DNA of 64,000 bases from CAVVSQ01 sp963848825 (GTDB taxonomy: Bacteria > Planctomycetota > Planctomycetia > Gemmatales > Gemmataceae): positions 1 to 64,000 of the forward strand of contig CAWKFA010000002.1 of the NCBI GenBank assembly GCA_963848825.1, read 5' to 3'. Under the pieces are notes generated by a model. The model did no database searches. It was not told the origin of the DNA and was given only the letters and a program-made list of their open reading frames with translations. Each line of letters begins with the position of its first letter. The stretch's first letter is position 1. Shown here in pieces: positions 1 through 9,436 of this stretch. Both the position numbers and the translations under genes were made by a program.

Positions 1-2
1 TG

Positions 3-494
3 GCCAAGACCATCGACGCCGACGGTTTCGCCGTGGCCGAACTGCATAGCAACCTCACCCAGGCACAGCGACGGCGCGTCATGGAAGGCTTTCGACGGGG
101 CGACTACCAGGTCGTGGTGGCCACCAACATCGCTTCCCGTGGCCTGGATGTGGACAATATCACCCATGTCATCAGCTACGACGTACCCGACGTGCCCGAC
201 GATTATGTGCACCGCATCGGCCGTACCGCCCGGGCCGAGCAGGAAGGGGACGCCTTCGTCCTTGTCTCTCCCGGCGAGGAACGCTCCCTGGCCGACATTG
301 AACGTCAGATCGGCCTATACCGCCTGCCGCATCACCCTGCCCGATTTCGATACTACAAACAAGCCAGCCCCGACCGTGGTGCTCAGCAGCGGCAAACAAC
401 GGTCACACGCACCGGTGCGTGGACAGCGCGATGGACGCCCGCCACAGCAAGCCCCCCGCGGCAACCCGCAAGACTGTGGCGCAGAACGCCCTGA
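3..494 (+). CDS. DEAD-box RNA helicase, C-terminal part (5' truncated by window edge)
   Basis: The reading frame is open from the first bases of the window, so the start lies upstream. The visible part is the second RecA-like domain of a superfamily 2 helicase. Motif V (ATNIASRGLDVD) and motif VI (HRIGRTAR) are both present, followed by GDAFVLVSP and a basic, low-complexity tail of about 50 residues. These motifs define ATP-dependent RNA helicases of the DEAD-box type, which unwind RNA in ribosome assembly or mRNA decay. The short tail resembles RhlE-like proteins, but the N-terminal DEAD motif is outside the window, so the subtype cannot be settled. The last part of the tail may be out of frame. 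Confidence 0.9.
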   Translation, partial: AKTIDADGFAVAELHSNLTQAQRRRVMEGFRRGDYQVVVATNIASRGLDVDNITHVISYDVPDVPDDYVHRIGRTARAEQEGDAFVLVSPGEERSLADIERQIGLYRLPHHPARFRYYKQASPDRGAQQRQTTVTRTGAWTARWTPATASPPRQPARLWRRTP

Positions 495-1184
495 TGCCGC
501 CGTTAAAGGTCATCGGCCAGGGGCCGGGCGCTGCCAATTGTCAGCCAACTCATCCTTAAGTAAATGCCCACCTCGTGTCTCAAGCGCGTATACAGGCACA
601 GTTTTATCCGCAACCCCTTGACAACAAAGCTCTTTAACACAATATTTTTCCGTGTCTCACAGACTGGGTGAGACACGGAAAGGCCCCGACGGCACCGGTT
701 ACCGCGCCCTTGCCGACGCCCCCGCCCAAGATTTCGAACGCGGCTGCTTGGCCATTGACCCAGGTCCTGGCCAGAGGCTGAAGACCCGGCACATCTCAGC
801 GATAAGCGTGTCGTCATGGACTGATCAACAAACACTCACGTTACGGCCTGCACGTTCGCGTAGTCGCTAACCATCCTTTCCATCCGGGGCATCGATCTGA
901 TCGGTTGCCTGCCCGAGCCATCAGGATCTGCTTACCGGCTAGAATGACCACGTTGCCGGGTGCGATTCGCACCCATTAAGAAGTCATCACCTTTACGGCG
1001 CACCCTTCGAGGTTCGCCCCCTTTAAATTTCCCCCTCGACGACCAGTATCTTGACATGGTTGCGAATCACCCCGATACTATAAGCCGCCCCGCGCGATTT
1101 GGGCTGCCTCAATGGGAGTTGCTATTGACGCGTAACCGCGTTAATAACTTATGTCATGCCAGCAATCGTTTATAACAGGGGCCG
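495..1184. other. Intergenic stretch, no supported gene
   Basis: About 690 bases lie between the helicase and the IS5-like element. Short open frames here have no recognisable motif, plausible start or codon pattern. The only clear structure is a hairpin-forming inverted repeat at 650-678. Confidence 0.5.
650..678. repeat. Perfect inverted repeat (11-bp arms, 7-base loop)
   Basis: Arms CCGTGTCTCAC (650-660) and GTGAGACACGG (668-678) are exact reverse complements around AGACTGG. The T-rich run lies 5' of the hairpin on the plus strand and none follows it on either strand, so it does not look like an intrinsic terminator. Confidence 0.6.
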
Positions 1185-2175
1185 TTGCTCTGTTGAAATC
1201 CTTAGCTTGAATTTACAGTCGCTAATAGCATGAGGTTGTGGGTTAAGACTCGAAGACGACATTCGTTGGCACGGGATGGATCGGATCGCCCGCGCAGGGC
1301 AGGGCCGAGCAGGCGTTTGTGACGCGAAAACGCGCTTTCGGCTTGCCAGCGCTGACCATACTTGCGGCGATGGAAGCGGCGTTTCATCTGTCGGCGATAC
1401 TTGCTCTGGGGCCAACGCCGGCCTTGGTTGCGGCGATTGATGGGAATGACCGTCGAGCGGATGCCCAGATCCTGACGGCAGAGGCTGTGGTTGGCCTCGC
1501 TGTCATAAGCGGCATCCCCCAGCACCGTGTCCCAATGGACGCAAAAGCTGGATTGCTGCATTGCCGGCGTAAACTCCGGCGAGTCATTACTGGGGCCGAT
1601 GCTAACGGTGGCAGAAGTGAAGAAATGGCTACCGGTGTCGCAGACCACCGTCAACTTGGTCCACGAACGAGCAGACTTATCCTTACCGGGGCGCGTGAAG
1701 TAATAGCGTGAGGCGTGCTGGGTATCCATGCCGGTGGCATCGACGGCGGCCTGGGGTTGCTCGCCGATCAGGCCGCACTCTTGAGTGCGCACCGTGGCAC
1801 AGACGTAAGGAAAAACGCCTCCCCTTTTTTAACAGCCGCGAGGCGGCCTTGCAGAGTGTGGAGTAGTGCGGGAGTTTGTCTTCCTTCAAATCGAGGTCCT
1901 CGCGGAGTTCGCGAAAATCCTTGAGCAGGAAGACGAGACCGCGGTAATCGGTCTTGCAAAACGTTTTGAGAACGAGCAAGGCAAACAATTGATGCTGGGT
2001 GAAATCGGTCTTGGAGAACTTCGAGGAATACTCCGGCATGGCTTCCTTGGCCAGGCGGTACGCCGCCCGAGCCACGGCACGGGGCGACTTGGTCATAGGT
2101 CGTGTGGTTTGAGTAGTCATAGTACATAGTTAGATACCGCAGTGGGGTTGGATTCAGGATTTCAAACAGAGCAAG
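1185..2175. mobile_element. IS5-like insertion sequence, about 990 bp
   Basis: Imperfect terminal inverted repeats bound the element. The left end is TTGCTCTGTTGAAATCC at about 1185-1201. The right end at 2157-2175 reads, on the other strand, TTGCTCTGTTTGAAATCCT. They differ by one T in the central run. A single transposase gene on the minus strand fills the interior. Size and one-gene organisation fit the IS5 family. No convincing target-site duplication was found next to the ends. The right end contributes the first codons of the open frame that starts at 2142. Confidence 0.75.
1202..2120 (-). pseudogene. IS5-family transposase, frameshifted
   Basis: The N-terminal third (from 2120, starting MTTQTTRPMTKSPRAVARAA) has the Gln/Phe-rich helical region common in these transposases (TQHQLFALLVLKTF). 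The C-terminal part is in another frame from about 1792. It holds DDE-domain features: VDATGMD near the first Asp, VLGDAAYDSEANH near the second Asp, and YGQRWQAESAFSRHK carrying the catalytic Glu region. The frame change lies around 1800-1825. Reassembled, the protein would be about 305 residues, a normal IS5 length. Either the copy is dead or this is one of the many single-base errors in the window. Confidence 0.8.
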
Positions 2176-3116
2176 GTGCTGTAAAAGGCCAGCGTTCAAC
2201 GCCATATGGGCCATTCGGTACCCGTCCTACGATATTTCCCACCTTTGAGGCGGATGGTCTAGCGTATGGCTTACTCGACTTTGGCTCAAACAGAAACTCA
2301 GAAGGAATGACCCTCGCAATTCCTCGCATATCCACACGCATAAAATGCACTGGTTCTGCGGTAGTCGATGTCTTTGGGGGCCGCATCGGCCCATTTGTAC
2401 CGCTAGCAAATCACGGATACATTCTCGTTTCAGATCAATTTGCCCGACTGCTCACAAAAAGCCGCTTTTCAGGGTTTACTTTGAATAACGCGGTGACAAT
2501 TGTTCAAAACCAAGCGTTGGAGTCAAATGTCCGGCTTTCTCTGTTTGATGTAACTGGTTTAGCAAATGGGCTTCACCGATTTCTTATAAAAGACTCAGAT
2601 GTTTGTCTGTCTTTGGAACACTGTAGCTGTTGGAATGCAGTCACCAATCTGTTCGTTATTACTTGTGCATCTTCGCTTATGATGTACTTTGCTATAATGA
2701 TGAGATGGAAAGGGATTTACTTTATAATTCATTACCGTATTCATTGTTCATGTCAATTGTGGATCAAAATACTTTATTCAGTTCCAGGTATTGGTTATTT
2801 TTCACTCACCGAGCAACGAATTGGTCAATATATATTTCCAAGTCAGTTGGATTCTTCATCAATGGATAAGCGACATAATCGTCGGGCCACCGGTCAACCA
2901 TCAAAAACCGGAATGGTGGCGGCGAGCTTCTTTGCCCATGAAGATAAGGCTTCACTATCCGATTTATATATTTACTGCAACCATCGGCATTCATATGGGT
3001 TTATGGAATACTCAAAAAGATTTTCCAATACCGGTGGTCGATCTCTGTGTTTGCTGACCACCGGCTGGAAACATTGCCGTATTTATATGATGTTATTGTT
3101 TCAATTTTTCATGTGA
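2142..3116 (+). CDS. Hypothetical protein, N-terminus replaced by IS end; possibly immunity-like
   Basis: The first codons lie in the right terminal repeat of the IS, so the original 5' end has probably been lost. Residues from about 20 to 150 look like a real protein, with a hydrophilic alpha/beta pattern and the segment GYILVSDQFARLLTKSRFSG. That segment recalls the LVSxRFxxLL region of Imm11-type immunity proteins, but the resemblance is weak and from memory. After about 2640 the frame stays open but becomes Cys-, Tyr- and Phe-rich and the DNA turns AT-rich, so the true end is probably near 2640. No function is assigned. Confidence 0.3.
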   Translation: MGLDSGFQTEQGAVKGQRSTPYGPFGTRPTIFPTFEADGLAYGLLDFGSNRNSEGMTLAIPRISTRIKCTGSAVVDVFGGRIGPFVPLANHGYILVSDQFARLLTKSRFSGFTLNNAVTIVQNQALESNVRLSLFDVTGLANGLHRFLIKDSDVCLSLEHCSCWNAVTNLFVITCASSLMMYFAIMMRWKGIYFIIHYRIHCSCQLWIKILYSVPGIGYFSLTEQRIGQYIFPSQLDSSSMDKRHNRRATGQPSKTGMVAASFFAHEDKASLSDLYIYCNHRHSYGFMEYSKRFSNTGGRSLCLLTTGWKHCRIYMMLLFQFFM

Positions 3117-3305
3117 AATATCAAGATGCGAGGAGGCTTTCAATTATTCATTGCCCTTGGAAAAAATCACGGCTTCGACTGGTTGTATTCAGCTCCGGCA
3201 AAGCCGCTTGCATCATCGTGAACTTGCTGCTCTTTTGCAAATCGGGTAAGGCCCAGAAATCGATTTCCTGGTTTTAAAGAAAATGTTCAACATCATATAA
3301 ATATA
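2641..3305. other. AT-rich stretch with overlapping short frames, unresolved
   Basis: This is the most AT-rich part of the window. Several plus-strand frames are open for 60-90 codons each, with plausible pieces such as LETLPYLYDVIVSIFHVKYQD near 3060-3120 (shown in part), but they never join into one protein. It may hold a decayed gene from a low-GC donor, continuous with the HEAT-repeat relic downstream. No product is proposed. Confidence 0.35.
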
Positions 3306-3310
3306 GCCTC

Positions 3311-4144
3311 GATCGAAGTACGGCTGCCAATGCTTTAGGAGCTATGGGGCCTTCTGCTCTGCCCGCATTAGCCGAAGGTCTTAAAGATGTTGATCCCAAA
3401 ATTCTATGCGTAAGCATCTCGGGGTTGTGTCGAATGGGGGAGTGCGCGACGCAAATGCCGATTCCTTTGCTCATAGAAAGTTTAGGAGACCCTAACACGG
3501 ACGTTCGGTCCGAAGCCATAATTGGATTGAAGAATTCCTTCTCGAAGGTCGCGGGTAATCAACTAATTGATGCTATGGACACGAGTACGAGGGCGATTGT
3601 TCGTGTTGGTGTTGCGAGGACGTTAGTCGGAATCGACCCGTCGAACGACGTGTGATCGACGTGCTTGTCCGGCTGTTGTCTTGTCCGGACGCGAGGTCCG
3701 GGCCGCTGCCTGTAATGGCCTGTGCGACGTCGGCGTACAAGCTGGCGCGGTACGTAGAGGTTGATAGTTATGCTCGACGATGAAGGTTCCGAGGTCCGAT
3801 TCTTTGCCGCGCAGGCGTTGGGCCGGATGGCAGGACGTGCCAAGAGTGCTACCCCGCATTTGATAAGACTCCTTGCGGATAATGATACCAGTGTTCGTGA
3901 GAGCGCGGAATTTGCGCTCGTAAACATAGAAATCGACAGTAAGTACCTTCCACAGTTAATTTTCTGCGCAAAAAGACAGAGACAATGATGTGGTAATCCG
4001 GGTTTTTCGCCTTTTGGCCGAAATGGGCCCGAACGCGAAGATGCTATTCCAACGCTTGAGAAAGCACTCAGCGATTCTCGAGTTGCCGACTGGGCTCAGG
4101 AGGCGTTAGATAAAATCCGGTTTGCGAAGCGAGACCTGAATTGA
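3311..4144 (+). pseudogene. HEAT-repeat protein, broken by several frameshifts
   Basis: Four stretches in different frames carry the same helical repeat. These are 3329-3655 (ALGAMGPSALPALAEGL, then PLLIESLGDPNTDVRSEAI), about 3655-3755 (VIDVLVRLLSCPD), 3770-3985 (FFAAQALGRMAGRAKSATPH, LIRLLADNDTSVRESAEFAL) and about 4040-4144 (AIPTLEKALSDSRVADWAQ, EALDKIRFAKRDLN, stop). The pattern A-x-x-AL-G-x-x-G-x-x-A followed by L-x-x-ll-x-D-x-x-x-x-VR is typical of HEAT/PBS-lyase-like repeats, which mediate protein binding. In an island rich in immunity genes it could be a HEAT-type immunity protein, but that is inference. The density of shifts suggests real decay. Confidence 0.65.
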
Positions 4145-4683
4145 CAAATGCCGACCTTGACCGCGATAATAAGCGTGGTACTACGTAAAATTGGACAATC
4201 GTAGCGCCGGATTTTGGTAGCCAGGACGGTGTTGGTTCTTTGATATCTTGATGTCGCCTGGGGCGGCGGAACCAGATCCGCTTGCCTCCACCACCGTTAA
4301 CGGTCCACCGTCTACCAAGGAAACCGAAACCGCCTCGACGACGGTCAACAGCATTACGGGAGCGTGTTCAACCACCGAATCCGACTCGACGCGTAAAACA
4401 CCCGGGAAACGATGCGCCGACACTGTTTTGACAGCCGAAAATGACTGGATAAAAGCCGCGTCCCCTTTGGATTTTCAACCGGAGACGAAGTTCCGGCGCC
4501 GTACGTCGACCGCCAGACGGTGCTGGTTATGGAACTCGATCTTGGCCGCATCTACTGAATGATTTGCAGCAACCGCTTCCGTTGTCTAGCATATATGCAA
4601 TCGATTTTCGTGGAAAAAGTTTCACGGGCTTGTAAACCGAGGTAAAAGGTGAGCTCTGTCATTCTGTTGAGGGGAGGGATTGC
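4145..4683. other. Intergenic stretch holding a RAYT-relic right end
   Basis: No complete gene is seen. The middle (4392-4475) is the right end of the RAYT-derived repeat. After it, one frame reads to a stop near 4632 with a short plausible tail (SIYAIDFRGKSFTGL). This could be the 3' end of another decayed cassette gene, but it has no clear start. Confidence 0.45.
4392..4475 (+). repeat. RAYT-derived repeat, right end only (copy A)
   Basis: It matches the right ends of the copies at 11588, 12582 and 13456. It contains the core CCCGGGAAACGATG, a consensus-like TTGACA (4428-4433), the CCGAAAATGACTG block and the terminal GCGTCCCCTTTGGATTTT. No transposase-coding part is attached, so this is a truncated copy. 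Confidence 0.7.
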
Positions 4684-7600
4684 ATGGCCCTACGTTTGAA
4701 GTGCCCCGAGTGCGCGATACAATGGCAATTCGTGACGGCTTGGAGGGAAAGCGAGTGCGTTGTCCGCACTGCCAGCAACCTGTCAAGGTTCCGGGCGGCG
4801 TCCCCCCGGCTGGCACAGACACGGCGAAGAAGCCGCCCAGCTCGCCGCGTGAGGCGATCACCAAGGCACCTCCACCCATCCAGGCACGGGTTCCCAAATT
4901 GCCCGCGCGCGGATACATCCGGCCGGCCCGATTCAGGCAAGCGCGATCGGGACCGCGACTTTGATGAGGACAGGCCGAGGCGGTGCAGGCCGGAAAACAA
5001 GTCCCAGAAGGCTTTGAAGTTATCGCCTGTATTTTCGGTGGCGTCTTGGCTCTAACGGCCACCGCCGCTGTCGTTTGGTATATGTTTTCGGGTTCCCCGG
5101 CTGTGGCCCCACCCGCGGCGCAAGCCAATGTTAAGCCCGTGGATCAGGAAAACAAGGCACCGGAGTTTCCCATCCCGGCGCCTGTCGAAAAAGTGGAAGT
5201 GCCTGCCGGCCCTTTGCCGGCGAGATTGATCCGGCCAACACCAAGAAAGTGAAACGGGCGACCGCTTTTATTCGAGTCAAGCCTGCCACCGGACCAAACG
5301 CTACCGGCTCGGGGTTTTTCGCGATTGAACAGGGACTGGTTTTCACGAACGCACATGTCTTGGGAATGTCGCGCCGAAAACGCCGCCCCCACGGCCTTGG
5401 AAATCGTCGTCAACAGCGGCGAGCCGGACGAATTTAAAGGGGGGCACGCATTCTTGGCGTGGATAGGGACAATGACCTGGCGATCTTGCGGGTCGATGGT
5501 AATAAACAGGATTTGCCGCCGCCGCTGCCGGTGGATACCTCAGCCGGTCTAACGGAGCTGCAAAACGTTTACATCTTCGGTTATCCCTTTGGCGAAAATC
5601 TCGGCAAGAATATCACGATCAGCAGCTCCGCCGTGTCCTCCATTCGCAAGGATACGGACGGTGCCGTCAGCCAAGTGCAAGTGAATGGGGGCATGCATCC
5701 GGGCAATTCCGGCGGACCGATCGTGGATAGCCGGGGCGTGGTCATTGGTGTGTCGGTCGCCATTATCACGGGCACGCAAATCAACTTCGTGGTGCCCGGC
5801 GAAAAGGTCCTGGGACTGCTGCGCGGCCGCGGATACCATGACCCTGGGCGAAGCCTATCGAAAAGAATCGCTCGTCAAGTTGCCCATCGAGCTGGCGTTG
5901 CTCGATCCGCTGAATCGACTGCAGAATGTGAAGATGGAGATTTGGACCGGGAGCCTTGGACCGGTGCGGCCTGTGGGGCGTGACGCAACCTTCTGGTCTT
6001 TCCGGCGACGGGCCGACGCCAAACCATTGACCTGACGTACCAGGATGGCAAGGCGGTGGCAGAAATCGATCTTCCGAGCGGCGGACAGGCCAGTGCCGTC
6101 TGGCTGCAGCCCGTGCTGACCGACAAGACTGGGGTCAGGCAGTGGGGTACGGCGACTGCCTACAAGATCTCGGATTATCTGCCGCTCGACCGCAAGGCCG
6201 CCCTCTTGCAGCATCGTTTTGAAAACGGCGGCCTGGCGCACGGTCAAATTCGCCAACGTATTCAAGGAGACATTCGCCAAAGGAGGGAAGCAAGTCCAGC
6301 TGGCGGTCAAACTGGAAACCGAAGCCGTCGAAAACGCCAACGCTTCGCCGCGCGGTGGCGAACTTCGACTGACGATTGCCAACTCATTATTTTCCGCCGA
6401 CCTCGACGGTAAACCCATGCCAGATACGCCTGAAATTAAAGTCCTGTCCCTGATGAAGGGAAAAGCGTTTACCTTCAATACGAACCCCGACGGATTCCTG
6501 CTCACCGAAGTCTTTCCCGTGCTATCTGCGAACAATCCCCAAAAACTGGATTTCGAGAGTCTGGCAGCCGGTATCAGCAATGCCTTTGAATCGACGCTGC
6601 TCAGCCTGCCCAATCGCTTGTTGCAGCCGAAGGAAAACTGGGGTGCCCGCGTGCCTTTTTTCCTGACAGTGCCGGGAAGAAAAAGGAACCTGTCGACATG
6701 CTCTTGCAATGCACGCTGGAAGGGGTCCGCAGTGCGCAGGGCGGCAATCAGGCGGTGATCAGCGTGACGGGCAATATGGCAACGCGGCCCGATCACCGCG
6801 CCGGCGACGACCCCAATGCGGGCGTTCAAGACGACCGGTAAACTGCCATCAAAAATCGGACCGAAGGCTGGGCCCAAAGGCACGCAGGTGATCGCGCCTG
6901 CCGAGAATATCGGCAAAGTGTCCGGCAAAATTATCTTCGATCTCGACCGCGGCTATATTAGCGAGGTCAAATTAAGAAAAGTCAATCGCGGCTTTAATGA
7001 GTCCCAGTATGTGGAGGTGAGCTTGTCGCGTGTTCCCGGGAAATACGACGGGCATCACGCCCGCACCCACGCCACCCCCCATTTTGGCCAAGGAGAATCC
7101 CCGACCGGCTCCCAACCCAAGCCCAAACATTCCAGCTCCGAAGGCCTCCGAAGATCAGGTGACCGTCATTGCAGGTGGAATGTTTCCGTTCATCCAGAAA
7201 ACCGTAGCGGAAAACCGCTTGGCGGACGTTGATTTGCGCGGTTTTACCCTTACCAAGAACAAATTCCGGCAAGTATGGCCCGGCGGAGGCCTGCTCATCG
7301 GCTTTGAGATTGGCTTTGTCGACAACAAAAACACTGCTCCGATTGAATCGTTGCGACCGATTTTCTTTACAGCCAATGGCGAGAAATTGGGGACCTGGAT
7401 TGGCAAACCGCCGTCTGCTCCCGTCACCGTCAAGGCCAAACCTGGCTATGTCGTGGCCGGCATGAATTTCCGCGCCGGCTTGGGCATCGATGGCTTTGCC
7501 CTCAAATACATGAAATTGGGCGAGGACCGTCTGGATCCGGCGGACGGCTACGAAGATCCCCACATTGGCTCCATGGGCGGCGGACCAAGCACGATCGGCG

Positions 7601-8806
7601 GCACCGGTGCCCTTGTGGTCGGTATCATCGGCCACCAGGGTGACGGCGGAAATCCCTCGCGCTGGGATTTGTCGTGGCCGCCAAGGATGTAGCGCCGATA
7701 TCCCCAAGCGATCACGTGATCGTTATTGCCGGCGACATGTTTCCGTACCTCCAGAAAGCCGTTGCGGACAACCGCTGGGCCGAGGTTGATTTGCGGGGCT
7801 TTACCTCTGCCAAGGACAGATTCCGGCAAATATCACCCGACGGAGGGTTGCTCATCGGCTTTGAAATCGGCTTTGCCAACAACAAAGACACCGGTTTAGT
7901 TGTGGCGTGCGGCCGATCTTCCTGACAACTGAAGGTGAGAAAATGGGACCATGGATTGGCAAGCCGCCGGCTATTCCCTTCACCGTCAAAGCCAAACCAG
8001 GGTATGTCGTAGCCGGCATGAATATCCGTGCCGCGCTGGGCATCGACGGCTTTGCCCTCACGTATATGAAACTGGGCAAGGACCGGCTGGATACGGAAGA
8101 CAGCTATGAAGACCCCTACATCGGCTCCAAGGGAGGCCGACCAAGTCAAATTGGCGGTAGCGGCGCCTTTGTCGTCGGCATCGTTGGCCACCTAAAAAAC
8201 AACGGCACTACCTGCGCACTGGGTTTTGTCGTGGCCGCCAAGGGAAAATCTCCAAAATCCCCCAGCGATCAGGTACTCGTCATATCAGACGATATGTTTC
8301 CGTACCTTCAGAAAGCCGTTCGGGACGATCGCTGGGCTGAAGTTGATTTGCGAGGTTATACCGGCACCAAAAACAAATTTCGGCAAATATCGCCCGACGG
8401 AGGTTTGCTCATCGGCTTTGAGATTGGCTTTATCGACAACAATGTCACCGCTCCGATCGAATCGTTGCGGCCGATTTTCTTGACAGCCGACGGCGAGAAA
8501 ATGGGGACCTGGATTGGCAATCCACCATCTGTTCCCGTCACGGTCAAAGCCAAACCAGGCTATGTTGTAGCCGGTGTGAACTTCCGCGCCGGCCTGGGCA
8601 TGGACGGCTTTGCTCTAATCTACATGAAACTCAGCAGGGACCGCCTGGAAACGGCAGACAGCTACACCGACCCCCACGTCGGTTCCATGGGCGGCAATCC
8701 GAGCAAAATCGGGGGCACCGGCGCCTTTGTCATCGGCATCTTCGGCCACCAGGGTGACAGCGGTAATACCTGTGCACTGGGGTTTGTCGTGGCCGCCAAG
8801 GAATAA
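4684..8806 (+). CDS. Zinc-ribbon / trypsin-like (S1C) serine protease with three C-terminal repeats, many frameshifts
   Basis: Pieces in alternating frames line up as one protein of about 1,370 residues. In order they are: an N-terminal zinc ribbon (CPEC at 4699, CPHC near 4768), a low-complexity linker, and a membrane segment near 5020-5090. Next comes a trypsin-like domain with catalytic His (TNAHVLGM, near 5350), Asp (DNDLAILRV, near 5470) and Ser (GNSGGPIVD, near 5702). A domain of unknown function follows to about 7020, then a proline-rich linker (TPAPTPPP) and three tandem repeats of about 185 residues (7153-8803). The zinc ribbon would be cytoplasmic and the protease outside the membrane. 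The joins need at least eight single-base shifts, some at short base runs, so this may be sequence error or a decaying gene. A terminator follows the stop. Confidence 0.7.
7153..8803 (+). repeat. Three tandem repeats of about 555 bp (185-residue domain)
   Basis: Units start near 7153, 7709 and 8263. Each encodes the same order of blocks: MFPxxQKxVxxxRxAxVDLRG, then GGLLIGFEIGF, then LRPIFxTxxGExxGxWIG, then VKAKPGYVVAGxNxRAxLG, DGFALxYMKL and a Gly-rich end with CALGFVVAAK. Similar domains occur in other planctomycete exported proteins as far as I recall, with no assigned function. The third unit is intact; the first two are interrupted by frameshifts near 7650 and 7905. Confidence 0.8.
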
Positions 8807-8831
8807 CAAGGCACTCAACCTGTAAATAATA

Positions 8832-8865
8832 GACCAGTCGGGAGTACCCATTCCCGGGTCTTTTT
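8832..8865 (+). terminator. Intrinsic terminator of the protease gene
   Basis: GACC...CGGGA pairs with TCCCG...GGTC (8832-8860) with a small bulge and an 8-base loop, followed by TTTTT (8861-8865). It lies 26 bases after the stop codon at 8806. Confidence 0.6.
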
Positions 8866-8895
8866 CCAACCGTTCTTATGGACCAGAGAAAACAA

Positions 8896-9216
8896 AGGGC
8901 CGGGTCTGCGCCAGGGATTGCTTCCCTGGCGCTCCCACAAATCCGTACGTGCCCAATTAAGGCATACGACTCGTTAGGTCACGGGTTCACCTACAAGACG
9001 ATACACCGAGTGGACGACCCGGGCGGGGAGAAGCACGTAACGCTTCAATAGCCGACCGAAAACCTCCCAAGACAGAAAGCCACGCCGTCGGCGGCGTGTC
9101 AGCCATTTCTTCCAGATGCGGATCACTCCATCCCGGTATCGCTTCAACGCTAGGGGAGCCTGTGGCAACGGCAAGCGGGCTGCGAAGGGGCTCACCCCGG
9201 AAACCTGTGACATCAC
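8896..9216 (-). mobile_element. Group II intron remnant: reverse transcriptase C-terminus plus domain V/VI-like RNA
   Basis: On the minus strand the frame 9216-8974 encodes the end of a group II intron reverse transcriptase/maturase: DGVIRIWKKWL, then FLSWEVFGRLLKRY, then RVVHSVYR. It is followed by an RNA-like segment, the hairpin GTCGTATGCC...GGGCACGTACGG and a second hairpin GCGCCAGGG...CCCTGGCGC. These match the layout of domains V and VI at the 3' end of bacterial group II introns. The 5' intron, ribozyme domains I-IV and most of the protein are absent. Two more remnants lie at about 15370 and 18133. Confidence 0.75.
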
Positions 9217-9426
9217 CGGCCAAATATGCTATCCTGCGGGAAAGGACGAATGGAACCGCGAAAACAAATGAGACAGGCCATGACAATCACTATCAGCCTA
9301 TCTCCGGAAACGGAAAAAAAACTCCTTGAAGCCGCTGCCCATAGCGGTGTCGCCCCTGCTGCATACGCAGGTAAGCTCATTGAATCCGGCCTTAACGGAG
9401 GGACGTTCGACCAGATTCTCGCCTCG

Positions 9427-9436
9427 GTCCGTAAGG
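9427..9436. repeat. Target-site duplication, left copy
   Basis: GTCCGTAAGG at 9427-9436 is repeated exactly at 10692-10701, immediately outside both ends of the ISAs1-family element. Its length fits this family. Confidence 0.85.

Noticed and set aside
650..678. Hairpin considered as a terminator of the helicase gene
   Set aside because: No T run follows on either strand, and it lies 156 bases after the stop.
503..870. Overlapping short frames after the helicase considered as genes
   Set aside because: No ribosome site, no motif, and codon use unlike the neighbours.
5855..6928. Minus-strand frame of 357 codons in the protease gene
   Set aside because: The plus strand pieces fit one multidomain protein across this region; the antisense product has no recognisable feature.
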